Part shown: positions 57,226 to 64,000 of the stretch, piece by piece
Layout of the letters: every line of letters starts with the position of its first letter
Position numbering within the stretch: the stretch's first letter is position 1
NCBI RefSeq assembly: GCF_964204645.1
Contig: NC_134026.1
Span: 14,846,450 to 14,910,449 of the forward strand
DNA: 64,000 nt
From: Tubulanus polymorphus
Taxonomy: Eukaryota; Nemertea; Palaeonemertea; Tubulaniformes; Tubulanidae
Reading direction: 5' to 3'
The notes under the pieces: model-generated
Seen by the model: only the letters and a program-made list of their open reading frames with translations
Told to the model about the DNA's origin: nothing
Database searches by the model: none
Program-made: the position numbers and the translations under genes

Positions 57226-57565
57226 ATTTGGTTTACCTTTGTCAGCGATATGATGTTGGCATTGAGCCAATTCATTTAAAATCGCGGTACGTTTTTTTAT
57301 GTGAGCATTTGTTTCATTGGTTCTCGGCTTAAATGATGTATAATCGATGCGATTGAAGACATGGCGAACCTCCGTCGATGACATGGTCAACTGAGGTAAA
57401 ATTCTACGAAAAACTGTTTTTGGCGGGAAAATTCTTAGCTTTCGCGTATAAAATTGCAATGACCTCGATTGGGGGGCGTCGTCTCTACGGGCGAATGGGA
57501 TTGGCTGTTTTTGGGATATACGGGGAATTCCGGCGCTACTAACATAATAATGGGAAAGCCATAAT
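57225..57565 (-). repeat. Interspersed repeat R3, copy 2, with conserved minus-strand ORF
   Basis: Aligned with 14650-15000. The - strand ORF starts at ATG 57384 (MSSTEVRHVFNRIDYTSFKP) and is open through ELAQCQHHIADKGKP to beyond the donor-like GTAAAC. The two proteins agree at most positions, including a gap-free stretch of about 50 residues. Confidence 0.6.
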
Positions 57566-58483
57566 GGTCGTACGTTTCATTGGACAAGGTGCCGTTTACG
57601 TGCCGATTTCAAATGCTCATTGCTGGTGAGGATGTAATTATTTCACTCATCCGCCATAGGCATTGTTTCATTTTCATACCCGGTGATTGTTTTGATTGAC
57701 ATTGAGGTGTAAGCGAATATTCACTTACACAAGGCCTCCACATGCGGGCGGAGTGCTACACCACACGCACAAGCTAGTACAGTACACTACTAGGGTGATG
57801 CTGTAACGCGTGCACGTTTGACATGAAATAGGCTGAATAATCGTAGCAGAAGATGAGCGCTGTGTTTTCTGTTTGATAGAATTCGTAATAAATTGTAATT
57901 TCTTGTGACCTGAAAATACTAAGCAGCAAAGTATATGAAGGTCTGTCGAGGTAAATTTCAGTATAACCCAACCCACCCAACTTCAAAGTTACCAAGTGAA
58001 AACTTATTTCTGGGATTCATTGAAATGAATTTTATTTTTGATAAAAACGGCCGGCCGACCCACTGCCGACGCCGACTATGAGCTAGGTATGTTTGAATTC
58101 AAGTGTGCATCGTGTGAAAACATGCCTTGACCGGCTTTACTGCATAGTACATTCATATATATAGGTGGTGCTAGTGAGCGCTTAGTAGCAGCTCCTTGTA
58201 GCTCCTCAATAAATCAAGTTTTCCTCCAACTACCTCTAGAGTTGATGTTGGATAATTGGCATGGAATATTGTGAAGCTGTTGTGAACACAGTTAAATATG
58301 ATTTTCGCTGGATATTTGCTTGTAACTGTGGTATTTGTGTACTTTAAAATACTGTTCATAAATTCACCATGGAATTGTGTGTATTGTGTACCCAGTGACA
58401 TTGACATTGACACATATAGTGCAGACATGCCTGAATACTCAGCAGTGGCATTGAAGTCATATAGATCTTTTGAAACTGGAATT

Positions 58484-58682
58484 AAATGGCTTCGCTTTTG
58501 CCTGTGACCGTATTGATGCGGCGGAAACCACTGCGCATGCGCGGCAACTTTCCGAAAGGTTAAGATCAGTTCAATTGATTCTTCTCAAAAACCTATGTCA
58601 AGCCAAGGCAATCACACTTCTAAGGAAATTATCAGTGGTTTCCGCTGCATCAATACGGTCACAGGCAAAAGCGAAACCGTTT
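58484..58682. repeat. Palindromic element with ~50-bp inverted arms
   Basis: Arms 58484-58533 and 58633-58682 share 'ttcgcttttgcctgtgaccg' and 'tattgatgc(g/a)gcggaaa' in opposite orientations, about 94 percent alike, around a 99-bp spacer. It is either a small MITE or a hairpin-forming element. Confidence 0.88.
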
Positions 58683-59096
58683 CATCCCTTGTTATTTTAA
58701 TATAGTAAGGCGTCGCGCCCGCTGATACTGATCCTTAACAGCCAATTGTTTATCGAAACTCTATAGTGGATAAATAAACAACATCAACAAGAGGTATTTC
58801 TGTGATATTTTGAATTTATTTGCAGTTTAAGTTTAGCGCCATTCTCGCGAGATTATCAACAACCCGGAAGTAAAATCCAAGCCAGTTTACAAGCCCCTGT
58901 GATGTATAGCGCCAATTGACAGATTTCCATGAAATGTTCCTCGGTTCAAGCGACTTATATTACTCATGTCACCTTGAAATGAATTGAACAGTAGTGCAAT
59001 CTAATACTTATGTACTTAGAAAATCTAGAACCTACATTCACATTCTTTAAGCTACAAAATCATTTTTCACTCAGTTAAGGTAATTTTATTCTTTAG

Positions 59097-59189
59097 AATC
59101 TGTGATTCCTGGTGCTGGAGCCTATGAAATCGCAGCTCATGATGCTCTGCTTAAATTCAAGGAAAGTGTGAAAGGGCGTGCCAGATTAG
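59097..59189 (+). CDS. CCT6: CCT6 exon, residues ~405-436
   Basis: AA completes a split codon (Glu here, usually Gly in vertebrates), then SVIPGAGAYEIAAHDALLKF and KESVKGRARL, ending with G before donor gtaagt; acceptor ttctttag. PGAGAYE is the conserved ATP-pocket glycine motif of CCT subunits. The next expected exon (starting VQAFADAL in the family) was not found to the window end. Confidence 0.95.
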
Positions 59190-59582
59190 GTAAGTATCCT
59201 TTCAAGCTGAAAATGTGGTTCAAACCAGCCAGCTATCATTGGTTAATGGTAAGACCTGACTCACTCCATGATTTTGGTATAGTTTCTACGATAATATAAC
59301 TCAAACTAAGACAGTGTGGCCAAAAGCTCTTTTTGCACCATTTCTTAGCCCTTAACCTGCTGTAAGTGACTGTAGTCACACTGCGGAACTGTTTCAGACG
59401 ACGGTGGTTGACAGCCTGACCTATCTTTCGTATAAAGTTTGTTTTTATGTCACAAGCCGGAAAACTGTTCTTAAGTAATTAAGTATGGTATAAGGCTAAA
59501 AAATTGATACCTTGTTTCTCCGCTCTGCTAAGGTTAAAAGTTGACCCGGCCGGCGGCCTATCTACCCTATACATAACTTTTT

Positions 59583-60095
59583 TTAGCTTTAGTCCCGAGA
59601 GGGCTATATATTTGGTTTTTACATGTATCTACCCTAGACACATCTTCAGCCCATAAACTGGGCCTCTCAGATTCAAGATGGCAAACTGGCAGCCATTGTT
59701 GTTCACCAAATTCAGCACTTTTTACACATTTTTGAAGTTTTCGAGGAAAAATTGAATACGCTTTTATCGATCGGACTCAAGATGTCCGTCAATTTTTGGC
59801 ACAAAAAATTCTGAATTCTGAGACCTGTTACTTCCTAATGGTTTGCTATTTTTCATAGCAATTTGTGATGGGTATTCTTTGAAAAAAGATCTTTTATACC
59901 TGTGACAGGTATTTTTGATCAGCTAATTATAACGCAATTGGCGGCCATCTGGTGTCATCAGTACTCATTCGTAGGCGGAAAAAAGTATTTCCACATTTTA
60001 TTGATACCTAAGCATATTTCATTAACACAATCAATTGGAAAGTTGTAGCTCATAACGTGTTCAATGATTGTGGTGAGTTTCAAGGTCATTAGTTT
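59583..60095 (+). mobile_element. Family A copy 9, truncated at both ends
   Basis: Starts with 'ttttagctttagtcccgaga', a deleted hairpin, and ends after one partial core unit at 'caaggtcattagtttttacc', where repeat R7 begins. No complete CTCF-like motif remains. Confidence 0.75.
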
Positions 60096-60240
60096 TTACC
60101 TTCATGACGTAGTCTAAGATGGTAGTGAGTCGATGACGTCATTTTCGTGTCGCCACTTATAACTTGTTGGTGGGAGTTCAGAGGAAGATTTGTCAAACGA
60201 ATAAATACTTTAATCTTATTAATGCAGAGTGTGAAATTTC
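60093..60240. repeat. Interspersed repeat R7, copy 2
   Basis: Matches 57060-57225. The + strand frame that starts inside it (60164-60388) has no recognised domain. Confidence 0.72.
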
Positions 60241-60399
60241 ACTTTTTAATTATTTCCCTAAATTATTAGAAAATGCTGATAGTAAGACCGTGGGAAAGTT
60301 TTTATCGTTGAATGGGCAAATCACGGTGGCAGAGTGCACCTGTGATAAGGCAGAAATAGTTCCATGTGAAAGTGAAGCTTTTAAATGATTAGGAGGTGC

Positions 60400-61395
60400 T
60401 TTATCAACTTTTTTCAACTATAGTGCTGCTATTTTCCCAATCAACTTGCTAGATTTCGATCGTTTCCCATAAATCAACACTTGTAATTCAAGTGTGATTT
60501 TGATGTGTGTAGAGATACATCGTGACTAGCGTATTGAATGGCGGCGCCATGTTTAAGCTGCGCGTCGAGCGTCGATCGTTGAATAGTGGAATTATAGGAT
60601 GGAATTATCTTGATTGTATCCATACTAAGCTTATTAAAGGTTAGTGTCAACAAATGGTCCATTATAGTCCCTCTAATTTATGTGGAGAAACGTTCTTAAC
60701 CGGCAAAACCGTGGTCTATTTCGTGTTATCGTTGGCCTACGTGACTGACCTTGCTTGAGCATTCGCTGCCGGTGCACCGCTTTAAAGTTATGAATAAAGT
60801 ACTGTAAAACGGATTGTTAATGACATACAACAAAAAAACCTTTAAAGAAAGGTACCTAGTGTCTGACATTCTACTGAAAAATTCTGGATTGATCCACCGC
60901 ATAGTTTTTTCATAGTGAGCATTTTAGTATATGAATCAATTAAGATGATTGACAGACGCGGGTGTGGTCGTATCAGCTGTTGAAGACGTTCGATGTAAAC
61001 AATAATTTAATCCACTTGCACGATGAAAACAGGGACATCAAACTAAGAAGCACTGAATTTTTTAATTACATGTCATTTGAATAGGCATCTGTGCAGGTTT
61101 TTCAAAAAGTCAAATCTTAATTGACTCCTATTACATAGGCCTTAGCCAGGACCTTTGGAATTGAATTGGAATTCGACACAGTAATTCACCTGTAATTTGT
61201 GTTGAATCTTTTTGAAAATTAGCATGAAGATTGGGTCTGGCGAGATGTCCACCCTTATTGAAAAAAATGTCATTGGTAATCAAATATGGCTGCCATTGAG
61301 GTTGCCATCTTGAATTTCTTGTTTGCACGATGCAGCCCGCAATTCTTGATGGATTTCCACAAAATTTGGTGTGAGGATCAGGGTCAAGTTGTCCA
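60400..61395. other. Unassigned intron sequence
   Basis: Mostly unremarkable. The last part (about 61140-61400, 'aagattgggtctggcga') may be a diverged retro- or DNA-element piece, but I cannot place it. Confidence 0.4.
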
Positions 61396-61760
61396 TTCCT
61401 TTTGTATATGGAGGTCATCGGGGGCATTGATCAATGCAATAACTTAGTATTTCGATATTATATTTGTACCTATGCATATTTTGTTTCCACGATCAATTGA
61501 AAAGTTGTAGCTCATGACACGTCCAATGATTGTGGTGAATTTCAAAGCCACTAGTTATTGTCTATAGTCACCAGGGGGTGTTGAAAAGTAGAATAGCTTA
61601 GTATTTCCTTTTTGTATTGGTTCCTAGACATATTTTGTTACCATAATCAATTGCAAAGTTGTAGCTCATGACATGGTCCATAATTGTGATGAGATTTGGT
61701 TTTTCTATATGGCCACCAGGGGGCGTTGAACAATACGATAACATAGTATTCCCATATTAT

Positions 61761-62626
61761 CAGAGATGCTAGTTTTCCGGAAATATCCGGAATTCCGGAA
61801 ATTTAGGATCGCCGATGTCAATTCCGGAAATTGGGTGAGAATTCCTCGCGGCGACCAGTAATGGCACGGAACGTAAAAGCGTTCGTTTGCTTGTACTCGT
61901 CGTCGCTTCTGAGTTATTTTATCTTGGTCTCTGTTTCCGAGGACGTTCTGATACAATGTATATATGTGTGCTTGTTGTGGTATCTGTGCGCGTGCGTAGG
62001 CAGAGCGCCACTGTTGTGACGCCATTTCCAACTAAAAGTTAAATATCTTTACACGCCGTTGTATATCGTCCTGCTGACGGCCAACAATGTGAAGATGCAT
62101 GTGGTAATAATTAAGATGATATCTAATAAATATCATCTTTATTACCACGTGCGTGCTATGTCCTGAGGCACGCAACTTTGTAACTTACTTTTTGCCTGCA
62201 GCTGTCAAGCGGGACGGTCTGCAAAATGAGCACGCACAGAAAGATTGTCAGTCGGGAGTCGGCCGATATAAAGGCAATTGACAGCGGTATAAAAAATAAA
62301 TTTAACTGGCACTGGCTTGAGTGTAAGGACAGTATCGGGGACTACTTATCGAACTACATTCGTAAGTTAGACTTAGCTGGCGTGGCGTACTGCGTCATTT
62401 GTAAAGACCAGGTCAAATACGGTAGTGGCGGGAAAAAAGATATTCTTCGTCACCCGGATAGCGCGCGGCATAAGAAGGCAGCGAGGGATGTGAAGCACAA
62501 CGAATGCCTGCCGTCGTATTTTCAGATACCCAGATCGCTCTAGAACGCATTTCCGGCGATGCAAAAACGCAAAAAGACTCCCGTTCTAAATTCCGGAATT
62601 TCGGTACTTTGGCCCTAGCATCTCTG
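61761..62626 (+). mobile_element. hAT-like element with zinc-finger ORF, 6-bp duplication (TATTAT)
   Basis: Ends CAGAGATGCTAG and CTAGCATCTCTG, flanked by TATTAT at 61755-61760 and 62627-62632. The flanks rejoin to the family A consensus 'ccatattatattgg', proving insertion into a family A unit. It encodes one short ORF. Confidence 0.87.
62226..62543 (+). CDS. Short BED-like zinc-finger protein of a hAT-like element
   Basis: 105 residues. FNWHWLECKDSIGDYLSNYI precedes a finger-like block YCVICKDQVKYGSGGKKDIL with RHPDSARHKKA (CxxC ... H ... H), then LPSYFQ. This corresponds to the N-terminal DNA-binding domain of hAT-type transposases (TTF/BED-like). The catalytic domain is missing, and the stop is only 83 bp before the element's end. 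It is a different family from 55084-55596. Confidence 0.72.
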   Translation: MSTHRKIVSRESADIKAIDSGIKNKFNWHWLECKDSIGDYLSNYIRKLDLAGVAYCVICKDQVKYGSGGKKDILRHPDSARHKKAARDVKHNECLPSYFQIPRSL

Positions 62627-63321
62627 TATTATATTGGCACCTAGGCATATTTTGTCGCCATGATCAATTGAAAAGTTGTAGCTCATGACATGTTCTATGA
62701 TTATGGTTAGTTTCAAAGTCATTGGGCGTTACATATGGTCACTAGGGGACGTTGTACAGTAGAAAAACTTAGTATTTCCATATTATAGTGGTAACTTGAC
62801 ATATTTTGTTACAACAATCAATTTCAATATCGTAGCTGCTGACATGTTCTACAATTGTGGGGAGTTTCAAAGTCATTGAAGTTTTTCAAGGTCATTGGAT
62901 GGGACGTTGAATATTGAAATTGTTAGATTGTTGAGCATGTGAAACCACTTTCTACAAGTGGGCATGGTGTCCCTGGGCCCCTTGTTCCATATCATGTACG
63001 TATATATGTATATTTTGTAACTACGATCAATTGCAAAGTTGTAACGCTTGACATATTTTATGATTGTGGTGAGTTTTAGTCATTAGGTTTTGTATATGGT
63101 CATCAGGGGGCGTTGAATAGTAGGATAACTCCTTATTTTATTGGTAACTATGCATATTTTGTATTTACATTCAATTGCTATATTGTAGCTCATTGCATAT
63201 TCTATGATTGTGGTGAATTTCAAGGTCATTGGTTCTGTATATGGTCACTAGGGGGCGTTGAATAGTACAACTACTTAGTATTTCCATATTATATTGGTAC
63301 CTAGGCATATTTTGTTACCAC

Positions 63322-63420
63322 CAGGGATGAAAATCTTCCGCAAATATGTGGATTTCTGCAGTTGGAGGTCCATTTTTTATCATTCTTGAGATCAATGTAG
63401 ATCCGTTGAGAAAATGATAG
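63322..63420. mobile_element. hAT-like MITE 5' end fragment
   Basis: CAGGGATGAAAATCTTCCG matches the left end of 53976-54350. The body then diverges and no right terminus was found. It interrupts a family A unit after 'attttgttaccac'. Confidence 0.6.
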
Positions 63421-63750
63421 GGGGGGTTAGGGTCTTGGGGAAAAGTTGATGTTAAATCGCAGCTTACTTAACGAACAGACCGTAAAAGTGTCTCATAAAA
63501 CTGGTGCTACCATCTCTGAAATCTTTTTTTACAACATCATTTCGAAACACCGCTGTTGTCTAGAACTGTGCAGATCAATAATATATATATACATGCAATA
63601 GCGTTGCGTGGGAAATCTAAATTTAGAATCTGCGGTCGTAGGCTTCAATTCATCCAACAAAGCATATATATATATATATATACATACATACTTAAGTATC
63701 TTCTGGTTAAGGAATTGCTGAAAGTTCAATTTCGACAGCATTTGCCCTTT

Positions 63751-63890
63751 AAGTCCCAGCCCAGCAGGCTATCGAATTCAGTTATTTTGGAGTACCCTAG
63801 ATACATCTGCCCAAAAACTGACCCAATCCAAATCAAGATGGCTGACTGACAGCCATTGCTGTACGCCAAAATCTGCACTTTTTACAGGTC
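63751..63890 (+). mobile_element. Family A 5' fragment
   Basis: 'aagtcccagcccagcaggct', 'cagttattttgg', 'caaaaactgaccc' and 'cagccattgctgtacgcc' resemble the family A 5' body. Diverged and short. Confidence 0.65.
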
Positions 63891-64000
63891 TGTGAAGTCC
63901 AACTTTTACCAATACCTAGGGTAAGATTGTGGTGAAAATTTAAACATGTTAGCATACCCTGGCATTGAAAAACAGACCTGGTGCTTTATCTTGACGTAAG

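Larger units (their letters stand above)
5369..59189 (+). other. CCT6: CCT6 gene span (chaperonin TCP-1 zeta subunit), 5'- and 3'-incomplete
   Basis: Eleven coding exons in the right order and phase encode a continuous stretch matching residues of about 47 to 436 of metazoan CCT6, one of eight subunits of the cytosolic TRiC/CCT ring that folds actin, tubulin and other proteins using ATP. Visible family motifs are TKDGN in exon 1, GDGTTS (nucleotide binding) in exon 2, the apical block from HGARHPD to SLEYEK in exon 6, LACGG in exon 9 and the VIPGAGA motif in exon 11. No stop codon or frameshift interrupts any exon, so the gene looks functional. Introns are 4.3, 3.6, 0.64, 4.1, 2.9, 7.1, 4.1, 1.35, 17.9 and 6.7 kb. 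The first exon, promoter and C-terminal exons (about 95 residues) are not seen in the window. Confidence 0.96.
61400..63321 (+). mobile_element. Family A core array, copy 10, interrupted by a hAT-like element
   Basis: Core units occupy 61400-61760 and 62627-62985, with a 3' terminus 'gtccctgggccccttgtt' near 62985, then more units to 63321. CTCF-like motifs are at 61565 and 61710; later ones (62734, 63100, 63240) have one or two changes. A 866-bp hAT-like element splits the array at 61761-62626, and another hAT-like end starts at 63322. Confidence 0.8.

Noticed and set aside
60164-60388. Frame of 74 codons on the + strand
   Set aside because: It starts inside dispersed repeat R7, is not conserved in the other copy (57060-57225), and no domain was recognised.
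61831-62019. Open frame of 62 codons inside the hAT-like element
   Set aside because: No domain, and it lies in the 5' non-coding part before the zinc-finger ORF.

Overview
This is a eukaryotic, intron-rich, AT-rich and extremely repeat-rich window. It has spliceosomal GT-AG introns, long introns full of transposable elements (TEs), tRNA-derived SINE, Penelope-like, DIRS, LINE, Helitron and DNA-transposon remains, and no bacterial-type operons. The host gene is clearly metazoan in protein sequence and the repeat mix suggests a marine invertebrate, probably a bilaterian, but I cannot name the species.

Only one ordinary cellular gene is visible: the + strand gene for chaperonin subunit CCT6 (TCP-1 zeta). 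Eleven coding exons with canonical splice sites lie at 5369-5432, 9763-9897, 13524-13583, 14220-14333, 18389-18492, 21440-21550, 28605-28764, 32832-32914, 34268-34364, 52226-52373 and 59097-59189. They match residues of about 47 to 436 of the roughly 530-residue protein, in order, with no gaps and with intron phases that agree at every junction. The 5' exon (about 46 residues) and the C-terminal exons are not seen; they probably lie outside the window. Nearly everything else is intron filled with mobile DNA.

Layout: 1-2573, 3' part of a hAT-type transposon with an intron-containing, damaged transposase gene; 3516-4760, 7469-9250, 10580-11716, 16756-16865, 29080-30081 plus 32612-32695, 34669-37442, 42517-43625, 45438-46802, 59583-60095 and 61400-63321, copies of one Helentron-like non-autonomous family (called family A here); 6317-7243, a canonical Helitron; 17470-18310, a Penelope-like reverse transcriptase (RT) remnant on the - strand; 19320-21120, a broken LINE RT carrying two nested miniature inverted-repeat elements (MITEs); 22322-23290, a Penelope-like GIY-YIG end with a hammerhead-like motif; 23317-24205 and 34928-36891, a second Helentron-like family (family B); 25096-27374, an internally deleted DIRS element; 38394-38620, a SINE; 41285-46881, a 5.6 kb inverted-repeat insertion with a 9-bp target duplication; 47661-51662, piggyBac-type elements; 53976-55871 and 61761-62626, hAT-like elements with 6-bp duplications.

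The most interesting pattern is in family A. Its core is a tandem array with a period of about 154 bp, and nearly every unit carries TGG(C/T)CACCAGGGGGCGTTG, a near-exact match to the animal CTCF binding consensus. About twenty such sites, all in the same orientation as CCT6, are scattered across the introns of one gene. If CTCF binds them, this TE family is a CTCF-site disperser in this genome.
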